From positions 1 to 40,766 of the forward strand of contig JAUHYR010000015.1 in assembly GCA_030426475.1 (NCBI GenBank): DNA of 40,766 nt, in the 5' to 3' direction. Below are positions 1-8,401 of this stretch, piece by piece; positions within the stretch are counted from its first letter, which is position 1, and the number at the start of each line of letters is the position of its first letter. A program made the translations under genes and the position numbers. This DNA comes from Bacteroidia bacterium. Its GTDB lineage: Bacteria > Bacteroidota > Bacteroidia > Flavobacteriales_E > Vicingaceae. A model generated the notes under the pieces. It did no database searches and had not been told where the DNA came from. It was given only the letters and a program-made list of their open reading frames with translations.

Positions 1-1
1 A

Positions 2-2479
2 GAGTATATAAACATGTCCGATAAAAATCTTCTTATTGAAAGAATACACAAAGAAGATTTACAAAAAATAAAAGATTCCGTAGAAAAATTATTATCGAAA
101 AAGAAACCGGTTTCTTTTAAATATAGATTTAAACCAAAAGGAGAAGAAAGATATAAATGGATACTTGAAAGAATGTATCCTATAGTCGGAAAAAAAGAAG
201 ATGATATAGCCATAACAGGGGTTATTACAGACATTACCGATACTGTAAAATCCAAAGAAGAATTAACAGAACAACAAAAAGAGCTATCATTTATCCTTGA
301 AAATATTGACCAAGTAATTTACTTAAATGTACTTGAAAATGGAAAAATGGTGTCAAAGTATGTGAGTTCAAACTTTAAAAAGTTTTATGGGTTTAACAAC
401 AAAGAGCTAGAGGAGTTAAAAAGGAAAGGAAAAATACTGGAAAGAATACATCCTGAAGATGTAAAAAGAATTTATACAAACGAAAAAATAGTAAGAGAAA
501 AACAAAAGAGCACCACTCAATACAGGTTTCTTCCAAAAAACAAAAAAGAATATATATGGTTGGAAGAAACCGAATATCCTCAAAAAGATGAGAAAGGAAA
601 TATAACGTCAGTAATAGGAATAGTAAGGGATATAACAGAACTTAAAGAGAAAGAGGGATTACTAGAAAAGAGAGAGATGAGATATAGAAACCTGTTTGAA
701 AGAAACTTAGCGGGTGTATATAGAACAGAAGAAAACGGAAAAGTTTTGGAATGTAATGATGCCTTTGCAAAAATGCTGGGATACAAAAGAGCAAAAGAAC
801 TGATAGGAACAGACATAAAAAAGCACTATCTAAAAAATGAGGATAGAGAAGAATATTTAGAGGGACTGAAGGCAGACGGATTTAAAACAAACATAAAACA
901 TCAACTAGTAAGAAAAGACGGAAAAGTAATTTGGGTTTTGGTCAACTCTTCTTACATAAAAAATGAAGAAGAAAACCCTTATCTGGAAGGAACGCTCATA
1001 GATATTAGCGAAACTGTAAAGTTTGAACAAACTATTTCCAGAAGAGAAAAAAGCTACAGACAGCTAATAGAAAACTCTCCCTATGGAATAATTATTCATA
1101 AAAGAGGAAAAATACTATACGCAAACAAGCGCGCATCAGAAATACTAAACTATAGAACACCAGAAGAAATATTAAACAGAAACGGCTACGATTTTATTAA
1201 AAAAGAGCAGCTGGATTTAGCAAAAAAAATGTATCCCGATTTAGCTAAAGTTTCAGATGTTGACCACATAGAAATGAAAGTAAAAGACGCTAACGGAATG
1301 TTTTTAGAAGTAGAGTTAAAACCCGTTTTGTGTGACTGGGAAGGAGAAAAGGCCGTACAGGTATCGTTTAGAGATATTTCGTTTAAAAAGCAATTAGAGG
1401 AAGAAAAAGTAAGATCAAAAATAATAGAGGCATCCAACAAACTGCTTAAAAAAGAAATTACAGAGCGTAAGAAAATTGAAAAAAAGCTGTTTGACAACGA
1501 ACGATATACCCGAAGCATAATAGACAGTTCAATAGACATGATTTGTTCTACAGATAAGAATGGATATATAGTGGAATACAACGAAACAGCAAAAAAGATA
1601 TTTGGATATGAACCCGAAGAAGTAATAGGAAAGCACGCAAATCTTCTATATGCAAATGATGAAGAAAGGGAAAAAGTTTCTAAGCGACTAAAAGAAACAG
1701 GCTTTTTTAAAGGGGAAGTAGAGAATGTTAAAAAGAATGGAGAAAGGTTTGTATCTTACTTAACAGCATCGTTTATTTATGACGAAGGAAAAAACATTGT
1801 CGGCTCAATGGGTATTTCCAGAGATATAACAGAAGAGATAAAACAAAAAAATGAATTAGAAGATTCTCTGAGAGAGAAAGAAGTTTTATTACAAGAGGTT
1901 CATCACAGGGTAAAAAACAACCTGCAAATCATATCCAGTATTCTTAATTTACAATCATCATACATTAACGACAAAAAAATTCTGAACATCCTAAAAGAAA
2001 GCCAAAACAGGATAAAGTCAATGTCGTACATACACGAAAACCTTTATCAAACCAATGATTTTTCAAGGGTTAATTTTGGAGAGTATATAAAAAACCTTTC
2101 ATCAAATCTTTTATTAACATATCTTCAACCGGGAAAAAAAGTTAATTTAAAAATTGATGTTGAAGATGTTTTTTTTAATTTAGACCTGGCAATACCATGT
2201 GGGTTAATAATAAATGAATTATTAACCAATGCGTTAAAATATGCTTTCCCGGAAAACAGCTCAGGAGACATTGAAATTAAAATGAAAAAAAACGGGCAGG
2301 ATATTCTTTTAAGCATAGCAGATGATGGAGTGGGAATGGATAAAAAAATAGACATTGAAAAAACAGAAACACTAGGATTGCAATTAGTTAGTTCTCTGGC
2401 AAACCAAATTGATGCAACAATTCAGTTAGAGTTAGAAAGGGGAACTAGATTTATAATAGAATTTAAACTTTACGAATAA
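2..2479 (+). CDS. multi-PAS sensor histidine kinase (HisKA_2 type), 5' partial
   Basis: Cytoplasmic sensor kinase that should autophosphorylate and pass phosphate to the response regulator 3 bp downstream. The frame is open to the window edge and the first ATG (position 14) falls inside a PAS domain (it begins at the RIHKED part of the fold), so the true start lies upstream. From that ATG: partial PAS 1-77, then PAS domains near 87-213, 222-336, 345-460 and 495-612. After these comes a HisKA_2 dimerisation segment with the motif HHRVKNNLQ (phosphoacceptor His about 631) and a HATPase_c domain with NELLTNALKYAFP near 734 and ADDGVGM near 770. No transmembrane segment lies in the visible part, so sensing is probably cytoplasmic or upstream. 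The ligand is unknown. Kinase class is clear; specific role is not. Confidence 0.9.
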   Translation, partial: EYINMSDKNLLIERIHKEDLQKIKDSVEKLLSKKKPVSFKYRFKPKGEERYKWILERMYPIVGKKEDDIAITGVITDITDTVKSKEELTEQQKELSFILENIDQVIYLNVLENGKMVSKYVSSNFKKFYGFNNKELEELKRKGKILERIHPEDVKRIYTNEKIVREKQKSTTQYRFLPKNKKEYIWLEETEYPQKDEKGNITSVIGIVRDITELKEKEGLLEKREMRYRNLFERNLAGVYRTEENGKVLECNDAFAKMLGYKRAKELIGTDIKKHYLKNEDREEYLEGLKADGFKTNIKHQLVRKDGKVIWVLVNSSYIKNEEENPYLEGTLIDISETVKFEQTISRREKSYRQLIENSPYGIIIHKRGKILYANKRASEILNYRTPEEILNRNGYDFIKKEQLDLAKKMYPDLAKVSDVDHIEMKVKDANGMFLEVELKPVLCDWEGEKAVQVSFRDISFKKQLEEEKVRSKIIEASNKLLKKEITERKKIEKKLFDNERYTRSIIDSSIDMICSTDKNGYIVEYNETAKKIFGYEPEEVIGKHANLLYANDEEREKVSKRLKETGFFKGEVENVKKNGERFVSYLTASFIYDEGKNIVGSMGISRDITEEIKQKNELEDSLREKEVLLQEVHHRVKNNLQIISSILNLQSSYINDKKILNILKESQNRIKSMSYIHENLYQTNDFSRVNFGEYIKNLSSNLLLTYLQPGKKVNLKIDVEDVFFNLDLAIPCGLIINELLTNALKYAFPENSSGDIEIKMKKNGQDILLSIADDGVGMDKKIDIEKTETLGLQLVSSLANQIDATIQLELERGTRFIIEFKLYE

Positions 2480-2482
2480 AAA

Positions 2483-3235
2483 ATGGCTAAGTATAACATA
2501 CTGGTTGTAGAAGACGAGAGCATCGTTTCTAAGGACATTCAAAACAGCCTTAAAAAAATGGGCTACAATGTTGTTGGTTCTGCAATGACAGGGGAAAAAG
2601 CCATTGAAATAGCAAATGCAGAAAAACCCGATTTGGTGTTGATGGATATTATGTTGAAAGGAGAAATGAATGGGATACAAGCGGCAGAAAAAATAAAGAA
2701 AGACCTTTCCATTCCTGTAATATTTCTTACGGCCTATGCCGATGAAGCAACGCTCAGTAAAGCAAAAGTAACCGAGCCGCACGGCTATATCATAAAGCCG
2801 TTCAAAGAAATAGACCTCCACACTTCTATAGAAATGGCGCTTTATAAACACAACAAAGAAAAAGAGGTGTTAAAAGAGAGAGACTTGTTTTACTCTATTA
2901 TTGAAGGAGGCCAGTCTTCGGGAGAAATTTTTGTGAAAGCAAACTCACAGCTGGTAAAAGTAAAAAATGAAGATATTGTGCTGATAGAAGCTATGAAAGA
3001 CTACATTGTTATCAACACTAAAAAAGAAAAATATACCATACACTCTACCATGAAAGATATAGAGGAAAAACTTCCCTCTACTGAGTTTCAAAGAATACAT
3101 CGTTCATTCATTGTTAGTGTAGATAAAATAAAAGCCATTGAACAAAACAATGTTATAGTAGACGGACACGATGACCCGATTCCTATAGGAGGATCTTACA
3201 AAGATCAATTGTTCAAACGATTAAATCTTATTTAA
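2483..3235 (+). CDS. LytTR-family response regulator
   Basis: Receiver domain at residues 1-120 with acidic pocket E10/D11, phosphoacceptor D55, T83 and K105. A short linker follows, then a LytTR DNA-binding domain at about 150-250 (VLIEAMKDYIVI and RIHRSFIVS blocks). The gene starts 3 bp after the kinase stop, which makes this a cognate pair. LytTR regulators bind short direct repeats upstream of target genes; the sequence does not show which genes are targets. The ureohydrolase gene follows after another 3 bp, so all three genes are probably one transcript. No Shine-Dalgarno is visible before the ATG. Confidence 0.92.
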   Translation: MAKYNILVVEDESIVSKDIQNSLKKMGYNVVGSAMTGEKAIEIANAEKPDLVLMDIMLKGEMNGIQAAEKIKKDLSIPVIFLTAYADEATLSKAKVTEPHGYIIKPFKEIDLHTSIEMALYKHNKEKEVLKERDLFYSIIEGGQSSGEIFVKANSQLVKVKNEDIVLIEAMKDYIVINTKKEKYTIHSTMKDIEEKLPSTEFQRIHRSFIVSVDKIKAIEQNNVIVDGHDDPIPIGGSYKDQLFKRLNLI

Positions 3236-3238
3236 AAA

Positions 3239-4255
3239 GTGAGTGATTTTAACCCAAGCTCTGTTGGCGTTAGCAACGGAAACATTTTTGGATTACCACA
3301 ACCTTACGAATTATCTAAAATAATTACCATTACTGTTCCATGGGAAGTAACCGCATCTTACGGCTCAGGAACATCAGAGGCTCCTCAAAAAATGATAGAA
3401 GAGTCTATACAAATAGACCTCTATGACCCTGATTTAGAAAACTGCTGGGCGTATGGCATATTTAGTTTAAACGACCTTGATAAGTGGAAACCAAAAAACG
3501 ATGAGCTAAGAAAAAAAGTGGTAGCCTATCAAAATGACTTAGCCCAAGGCTTGGAAAAAGAGGAGCACGAACAAGCGATAGATGAGGTTAACCAACAAGC
3601 AGAAGTTTTAAAAGAAGAAATAAAAGCGCTAGCCAAAGAAATATTAAAAAACAACAAGCTTCCTTCACTACTTGGGGGAGACCACAGCACACCTCTTGGG
3701 TTAATAGAAGCTTTGAGCGAAGAAGGAAAGCGGTTTTCAATTCTTCAGATAGACGCGCATGCTGATTTACGAATTGCTTACGAAGGTTTTGAATATTCAC
3801 ATGCATCCATTATGCATAATGCACTGCAAAATGATAACGTAGAAAAACTGGTTCAAGTAGGTATAAGAGATATTTGTGAAGAAGAAATAGATTACATTAA
3901 TAACTCAGAAGGAAGAATAAAAACCTTTTTTGATAACGATTTAAAAGCGGCACAGTTTGGCGGCACTACATGGCACGACCAATGCCAAAAAATACTCAAC
4001 AACCTAACCGATGAGGTCTACGTTTCTTTTGATATTGATGCGCTGGACCCTCAATATTGCCCTGGAACCGGAACACCCGTGCCCGGAGGCTTGTCTTACA
4101 ATCAGGCCGTTTATTTAATTACGGAATTAGCAAAGTCTGGCAGAAAAATAATTGGTTTCGACTTAAACGAAGTGGGCAATTCTACTTACGATGCTATTGT
4201 GGGTGCAAGGCTGTTTTTTAAGCTGTGCAACATGATGTATCTTTCAAATAAGTAA
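3239..4255 (+). CDS. arginase/agmatinase-family ureohydrolase
   Basis: Binuclear manganese hydrolase of the ureohydrolase fold (arginase, agmatinase, formimidoylglutamase). Metal ligands visible: GGDHS with H149, DAHADL with D172, H174 and D176, and SFDIDALDP with D265 and D267. At 338 residues it is longer than typical agmatinase (about 300). The extra length lies in a charged helical stretch around residues 75-125. The start is GTG, 3 bp after the response regulator stop; the frame does not offer an ATG that keeps the N terminus. Substrate cannot be fixed from motifs alone; agmatine, arginine or a related guanidino compound are all possible. Its place behind a two-component pair is unusual and suggests a signal-linked role or simple read-through. 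Confidence 0.88.
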   Translation: MSDFNPSSVGVSNGNIFGLPQPYELSKIITITVPWEVTASYGSGTSEAPQKMIEESIQIDLYDPDLENCWAYGIFSLNDLDKWKPKNDELRKKVVAYQNDLAQGLEKEEHEQAIDEVNQQAEVLKEEIKALAKEILKNNKLPSLLGGDHSTPLGLIEALSEEGKRFSILQIDAHADLRIAYEGFEYSHASIMHNALQNDNVEKLVQVGIRDICEEEIDYINNSEGRIKTFFDNDLKAAQFGGTTWHDQCQKILNNLTDEVYVSFDIDALDPQYCPGTGTPVPGGLSYNQAVYLITELAKSGRKIIGFDLNEVGNSTYDAIVGARLFFKLCNMMYLSNK

Positions 4256-4298
4256 AAAGCCAGGCTGAAACCCCTTAAATATACCCTAAAAAGGCGTA

Positions 4299-4327
4299 TT
4301 TCTTAAACTTATTATTTCCTACTTTTG
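4299..4327 (+). promoter_or_regulatory. Bacteroidota-type promoter of the feo operon
   Basis: TTTC at 4299-4302, 17 bp, then a perfect TAnnTTTG -7 element (TACTTTTG, 4320-4327). The spacing fits the -33/-7 promoters of this phylum, and the feoA ATG lies only 12 bp downstream, implying a very short leader. I saw no clear Fur box. Motif match only. Confidence 0.5.
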
Positions 4328-4338
4328 CTGCCGATAAA

Positions 4339-4560
4339 ATGACACTAGCAGAGCTTAAAAAGGGAGAAAAGGCAATCATAATTAAAAATGATGAAATTGA
4401 CCTTCCACTCAAAATTGTTGAAATGGGGTGCATGGAAGGCGCTATGGTAGAAGTTATCCAAAAAAACTTCCTTTCAGACCCAATATACATAAAGGCAAAC
4501 GACAGCTTTTTAATTATTAGAAAAGACCTAGCTTCTAGAATATATGTGGAAAAGGAATGA
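4339..4560 (+). CDS. feoA: FeoA ferrous iron transport accessory protein
   Basis: Small cytoplasmic SH3-like protein of 73 residues, typical for FeoA (about 75-85), thought to regulate FeoB. The family pattern is visible: an N-terminal LAELKKGEKAII segment, a MGCMEGAMVEVIQKN turn, and a C-terminal strand ending in basic residues. It overlaps feoB by 4 bp (ATGA), indicating translational coupling. A promoter-like element lies just upstream and the preceding 80 bp separate it from the ureohydrolase gene, so feo is probably a separate operon. Confidence 0.9.
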   Translation: MTLAELKKGEKAIIIKNDEIDLPLKIVEMGCMEGAMVEVIQKNFLSDPIYIKANDSFLIIRKDLASRIYVEKE

Positions 4561-6530
4561 GCGGGAAAATAAAAATAGTACTGGCCGGAAATCCAAACAC
4601 GGGAAAAACCAGCTTATTTAATACCCTTACAGGGCTAAACCAAAAAGTAGGAAACTATCCCGGCATTACCGTAGAAAAAAAGCAAGGAGAATTTAAAGTT
4701 ACAGACAGTTTAAAAGCAACGCTAATTGACTTACCCGGAGCCTATAGCCTTCACCCCAGCACCTTAGATGAAGAAGTTGCGGTAAATATTTTAAAAGAAA
4801 AAGAAGGTCCGTTTTTTCCTGATTTGGTAATTGTTGTTACAGATGTAGAAAATCTTAAAAGAAACCTTTTTCTCTACACCCAGATAAAAGACCTGGGGTT
4901 GCCAACCATATTGGCAATTAACATGCTCGATAAGGCAAAAAAGAAAGGAATAGACATAAACAAAGAAGAGCTTGAAAAAAAGCTAAAAACCAAAATAGCA
5001 TTAATCAGCTCGGCTGATAGAACCGGAATAAACGAACTGAAAAACTTAATCGTTAACTATAAAGAGCTTTCCACAGAACCTTGTTACACAGAAACAAAAA
5101 ACATTGTTGACGAAAGAGCCACCACAGAAAAATTAAAACAGCAACGAGACGCCATAAAAAGGCATTTATTTATAAATGAGCTATTGGCAAATAACTACAC
5201 CAGAAAGTCAGACAAACAAAAAAAAGAAGTTAGAAGTCTTTTAGACAAAATCTTTATTCACAATGTTTGGGGGTACTTTATTTTCTTTGGCCTAATGCTT
5301 TTAATTTTTCAGGCTCTGTTTAGTTGGTCTGCGCTGCCTATGGATTTAATCGATGAATTTTTTGCCGGATTAAGTGAAAAAACAAGAGCGGCATTGCCTC
5401 CGGGAAACTTTACAGAATTATTGGCAAACGGAGTTATTCCGGGAGTGGGAGGAGTGGTAATATTTGTGCCTCAAATAGCTTTTTTGTTTTTATTTATTTC
5501 TTTTTTGGAAGAAAGTGGCTACATGAGCAGAGCCGTATTTCTGATGGATAAAGTTATGAGGCCTTTTGGACTAAGCGGAAAAAGTGTTGTCCCACTGGTT
5601 TCGGGAACAGCCTGTGCCGTTCCGGCAATTCTGGCCACAAGAAATATAGAAGGATGGAAAGAAAGGCTGATAACCATATTGGTGACTCCACTTACTACTT
5701 GTTCCGCAAGATTACCCGTTTACATTATGATAATTAGCATAGTAATACCGGAGAAAAAACTGCTCGGAGGATATCTTAACACTCAGGGACTTTCGTTGGG
5801 AATACTGTATTTACTGGGATTTGCTTCGGCAATCTTTTTAGCATATATCTTTCATAAAACACTAAAAGAAAGAGGGAAAACTTTTTTTATAGCAGAAATG
5901 CCCGACTATAAAGTTCCGCTACCAAAAAATATTTTGATTAACGTTTTCGAAAAAACAAAAGTGTTTGTGCTTCAGGCAGGAAAAATAATCGTAGCCATTT
6001 CAATCGTGCTGTGGGCGCTTGCTTCCTTTGGACCGGGAGACGACTTTAATAATGCCGAGCAAATAGTAAAACAAGAAAACCCGCAACTCACGGAAGTAGA
6101 AATAGAAGCAAAAGTGGAAGCAAAAAAACTGGAAAGCTCTTACATTGGTAAACTAGGGCAGTTTATAGAACCCGCCATAAAACCTTTGGGCTACGACTGG
6201 AAGATAGGTATTGCGTTAATTACTTCTTTTGCCGCCAGAGAGGTGTTTATCGGCTCATTAGCCACTATATACAGCGTAGGAACAGATGAAGAACTGACCA
6301 TTAAAGAAAAAATGAAAAGCGAAATAAATCCCGATACAGGCAAACCAATTTATAATTTAGCTACGGGCATTTCTCTTTTATTGTTTTATGCCTTTGCCCT
6401 GCAATGTATGAGCACGGTAGCGGTAGTGAAAAGAGAAACAAACGGCTGGAAGTGGCCGTTAATACAAATGTTTATCATGACGGGAGCCGCATATATTGTT
6501 TCATTAATCGCATATCAAATCTTAAAATAA
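4557..6530 (+). CDS. feoB: FeoB ferrous iron transporter
   Basis: Inner-membrane Fe(II) uptake protein. It has an N-terminal G-protein domain: G1 motif GNPNTGKTS at 11-19, G3 DLPG near 58-61, G4 NMLD at about 122-125. A linker helix region runs to about residue 230, then a polytopic membrane domain with the Gate repeats (VGGVVIFVPQIAFLFLF and the cysteine motif SGTACAVPA). 657 residues is slightly short relative to the roughly 770 of E. coli FeoB but normal for this phylum. Start ATG overlaps the feoA stop by 4 bp, and the stop overlaps the next small gene by 1 bp (TAATG). Confident. Confidence 0.95.
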   Translation: MSGKIKIVLAGNPNTGKTSLFNTLTGLNQKVGNYPGITVEKKQGEFKVTDSLKATLIDLPGAYSLHPSTLDEEVAVNILKEKEGPFFPDLVIVVTDVENLKRNLFLYTQIKDLGLPTILAINMLDKAKKKGIDINKEELEKKLKTKIALISSADRTGINELKNLIVNYKELSTEPCYTETKNIVDERATTEKLKQQRDAIKRHLFINELLANNYTRKSDKQKKEVRSLLDKIFIHNVWGYFIFFGLMLLIFQALFSWSALPMDLIDEFFAGLSEKTRAALPPGNFTELLANGVIPGVGGVVIFVPQIAFLFLFISFLEESGYMSRAVFLMDKVMRPFGLSGKSVVPLVSGTACAVPAILATRNIEGWKERLITILVTPLTTCSARLPVYIMIISIVIPEKKLLGGYLNTQGLSLGILYLLGFASAIFLAYIFHKTLKERGKTFFIAEMPDYKVPLPKNILINVFEKTKVFVLQAGKIIVAISIVLWALASFGPGDDFNNAEQIVKQENPQLTEVEIEAKVEAKKLESSYIGKLGQFIEPAIKPLGYDWKIGIALITSFAAREVFIGSLATIYSVGTDEELTIKEKMKSEINPDTGKPIYNLATGISLLLFYAFALQCMSTVAVVKRETNGWKWPLIQMFIMTGAAYIVSLIAYQILK

Positions 6531-6649
6531 TGGACGCTTTTCAAAACATATTAGTTATAGCTGCCATAGGCGTTGCCGTTCTTATTTTATTTAAGAAAGT
6601 AATTTTTAGAAAAAAGAAAGACTGCGGCAAAGACTCTTGCGGCTGCTAA
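6530..6649 (+). CDS. FeoB-associated Cys-rich membrane peptide
   Basis: A 39-residue protein encoded directly after feoB, its ATG sharing one base with the feoB stop. It has one transmembrane helix (about residues 5-23), a basic stretch, and a tail with three cysteines (KDCGKDSCGC). This layout matches the small FeoB-associated Cys-rich proteins found behind feoB in many bacteria. They are presumed to bind iron or help FeoB; the role is not established. The 3' end overlaps by 4 bp the end of the convergent membrane-protein gene. An earlier in-frame start inside feoB exists but would give an 81-residue product with an unlikely charged N terminus. Confidence 0.82.
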   Translation: MDAFQNILVIAAIGVAVLILFKKVIFRKKKDCGKDSCGC

Positions 6650-7140
6650 TCGTTATCGTGCTCTTCCTCATGTTCGTGCTCAGAAACAGGAGCGCTGTAA
6701 TCGCTTCTTATTTCCGTATGGCGTATTTCACCGCCTGTTGTTCCTGCCTGTCTGCCAAAGTAGATAACCACCAAAGCGTAAAGCAAAACAACAACACTTA
6801 AAATAGTGGAAAACGACTTTTTCTTAAAACTTGCCCATAAGCCAAGCAATGAAAGCGCACCCAACAAGTACGACAGCAAAGCAAATGTTTCTGCCGACTC
6901 TTCATGCTCTTCAATATAATCATGGCTAATGCCGCTAATCTCCTCAACAATTTCTTCTGCCCCTTCACCGGTGTTCATAGCCGCAAGGCAGGATAGTGCC
7001 CCTATGGTAAAAATAAGATAAGCCGTTCGCTTTACCGCTTCCGATTTTGAAATAAAACCCGTAATAATTACGATTACTCCCACTATAGGGAAAATGATAG
7101 GGATATGATTTACCACTAAATGCCAATGTGCTTCGTTCAT
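6646..7140 (-). CDS. DUF2231-like four-helix membrane protein
   Basis: 164-residue integral membrane protein with about four hydrophobic helices. The N terminus MNEAHWHLVVNHIPII resembles the H-x-x-x-N-H-x-P start of DUF2231-type proteins, often found near redox or heme systems. A conserved-looking H-x-x-x-E-E-H-E-E segment follows helix 2, and the C-terminal tail is rich in His and Glu (HEHEEEHDND), a possible metal-binding tail. The gene is convergent with the feo operon, overlapping it by 4 bp, and overlaps the upstream gene on its own strand by 4 bp. A metal-related function is suggested by sequence and place, not shown. Confidence 0.6.
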   Translation of the reverse strand: MNEAHWHLVVNHIPIIFPIVGVIVIITGFISKSEAVKRTAYLIFTIGALSCLAAMNTGEGAEEIVEEISGISHDYIEEHEESAETFALLSYLLGALSLLGLWASFKKKSFSTILSVVVLLYALVVIYFGRQAGTTGGEIRHTEIRSDYSAPVSEHEHEEEHDND

Positions 7141-7538
7141 AGTTTTGTATTTTTTTCTGTAATTATTGTATCAAGGTTCTCAATTCTAATAATCCTGTAT
7201 AGAAGTTCTTTTGCTAAATAATCGTAGCATTGATTTAAACTCAACGGAGACGAACAGCTTGTAAGGCTAACAACTCTTGGTTTTTCGTTTAAGATATTAT
7301 CGGAGTAATACTTTAAAAAAGGAATATATCCAATGGTCTTATCTGTTTTTCTATTCACAACTTCTTTGGCAATTATTCCAAGCCCAATTTCAAATGAGAA
7401 ATTGTCAAAAAGGCTATAGTAGCTATCATGGTTTGGGTTTTGGTTTTCGATTTTTCTAATAATTCTTGAAGCCGTTGAGGTTGGCTGCTCTTTAAGAAAC
7501 CTTTTTATTCTTTTATCGAAAGCCTGTTTTGTTGTCAT
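7137..7538 (-). CDS. hypothetical protein
   Basis: 133-residue soluble protein, no signal peptide or membrane segment. I do not recognise the family. It starts with a basic helix (KQAFDKRIKRFLKEQ) and contains a serine/cysteine-rich stretch (VSLTSCSSPLSLNQC) near residues 90-105. The gene overlaps the DUF2231-like gene by 4 bp (ATGA) and probably forms a two-gene operon with it, driven by the promoter-like element at 7576-7603. Confidence 0.6.
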   Translation of the reverse strand: MTTKQAFDKRIKRFLKEQPTSTASRIIRKIENQNPNHDSYYSLFDNFSFEIGLGIIAKEVVNRKTDKTIGYIPFLKYYSDNILNEKPRVVSLTSCSSPLSLNQCYDYLAKELLYRIIRIENLDTIITEKNTKL

Positions 7539-7575
7539 TTTTGCTTTTTTAATTTATGCCAACCAGTTTACAAAC

Positions 7576-7603
7576 CAAATATAGTTTAATAAACCAATTC
7601 AAA
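7576..7603 (-). promoter_or_regulatory. Bacteroidota-type promoter for the two-gene minus operon
   Basis: On the minus strand TTTG, 16 bp, then TATATTTG, a perfect TAnnTTTG -7 element. It lies 37 bp upstream of the ATG at 7538. The spacer is one base below the usual 17-23 range. Motif match only. Confidence 0.4.
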
Positions 7604-7658
7604 TAACACTTTTTAACAAAGTTTTTTCATCTATTCATATAATAAATTATTTGGTGGT

Positions 7659-7771
7659 TGCGTTTTTAGCATTACCGTATAAATAAAGTCGGGTAGAGAA
7701 AGAGCAATCAAATTAAGTTATACCTTTTCATTTACGCCCGACAAATGAAGTAAATACAAAGGAGGTCTGTT
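7659..7771 (+). promoter_or_regulatory. structured leader of the first 168-residue gene
   Basis: Region before the gene at 7772, conserved with 20362-20472. In order: TGCGTTTTTA (7659-7668), probably promoter; a long-range stem GTCGGG (7688-7693) with CCCGAC (7737-7742) enclosing 43 nt that begins TAGAGAAAGA; then a conserved AAATGAAG block; then Shine-Dalgarno AGGAGG (7760-7765) 6 nt before ATG. In the second copy the stem is GTCAGG/CCTGAC, a compensatory G-C to A-U change. A strong Shine-Dalgarno is exceptional in this window. This suggests a cis-acting RNA with translational control; the ligand or partner is unknown. Confidence 0.6.
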
Positions 7772-8278
7772 ATGGCACCTTACAGCAACATATCAAGTAG
7801 TCTCGGTACGGGAGACTATAATCAAATTATCAATCGTATTAACGCCATTAAAGCAGCGTTACCATTTTTAATCAATCTTACTGCTGATGAACGCAGAAGA
7901 GGATTACGACAGGGCGACAAAAGCATGGCATTTGTAAGCAAAGCACTGGAATATGCTTCGGCACATCCTAATCTGGTGCCGCCTTATTTGAATGTGGGTG
8001 AGTTTCAAAAAGACCATGACTTGCGCGAACAACTGCTGCACATTTTGCGCGAAATGAACTCTTTGGTAGAAGCCATTGACGACACCGTGCTGGCCTTGGG
8101 CAGAGAAGAGTTTGAACAGGCGCTTATTTTTTACAATAGCGTAAAACAAGCCGCCAAAGGCAATGTGCCAGGCACAGGCTCTATTTACGAAGACCTTGCC
8201 GAACGTTTCCCTGGCGGAGGTTCTTCCGATAACGGAGGCGAACCTGACGAGCCCGCCACCCCTGAGCCCACTCCATAA
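7772..8278 (+). CDS. uncharacterised helical protein, copy 1 of a paralogous pair
   Basis: 168-residue soluble protein of a family I recognise as recurrent in bacteria but without a known function. Residues 1-148 form the conserved part: an N-terminal helix (DYNQIINRINAIKAALPFL), a LTADERRRGLRQGDKS turn, an ALEYASAHPNLVPPYL segment, a long helical stretch, and a QALIFYNSVKQAAKG helix ending in EDLAERFPG. The last 20 residues are a low-complexity Gly/Asp/Pro/Glu tail. No signal peptide or membrane helix. The copy at 20473 differs at about 20 of the first 148 positions. It is flanked by a conserved structured leader, a conserved terminator and a 21-bp repeat array, so it behaves as a self-contained unit. 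Confidence 0.85.
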   Translation: MAPYSNISSSLGTGDYNQIINRINAIKAALPFLINLTADERRRGLRQGDKSMAFVSKALEYASAHPNLVPPYLNVGEFQKDHDLREQLLHILREMNSLVEAIDDTVLALGREEFEQALIFYNSVKQAAKGNVPGTGSIYEDLAERFPGGGSSDNGGEPDEPATPEPTP

Positions 8279-8309
8279 GTTCTCTTTTTCTTTTAGTTAT
8301 ACGGTAGTT

Positions 8310-8350
8310 ACACCGCAGGTGCTGTTTTGAGCCTTGCGGTGTTTCTTTTT
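8310..8350 (+). terminator. intrinsic terminator after the first 168-residue gene
   Basis: ACACCGCA pairs with TGCGGTGT around a loop containing a further GG/CC pair, followed by TTTCTTTTT. The loop sequence (GTGCT...AGCCT) and stem are conserved with the terminator at 21010-21053, with an A-T to C-G exchange in the stem. Confidence 0.8.
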
Positions 8351-8401
8351 ATGGGCTTGTTTAGCCAACGGAACTATTAAATACCCCAACAGATTATCAA
8401 A

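Noticed and set aside
2432-2851. 139-codon minus-strand reading across kinase end and regulator
   Set aside because: Antisense to two confident genes; Phe/Tyr/Cys-rich composition of a shadow frame.
6404-6529. Longer start of the Feo-associated peptide inside feoB
   Set aside because: The ATG at 6530 overlapping the feoB stop gives the expected small membrane peptide; the extension is out of frame with feoB and not membrane-like.
7734-7742. Match of ACGCC in the copy 1 leader to units of the 21-bp arrays
   Set aside because: Only five to seven bases and absent from leader 2 (GCCTGAC); likely chance.
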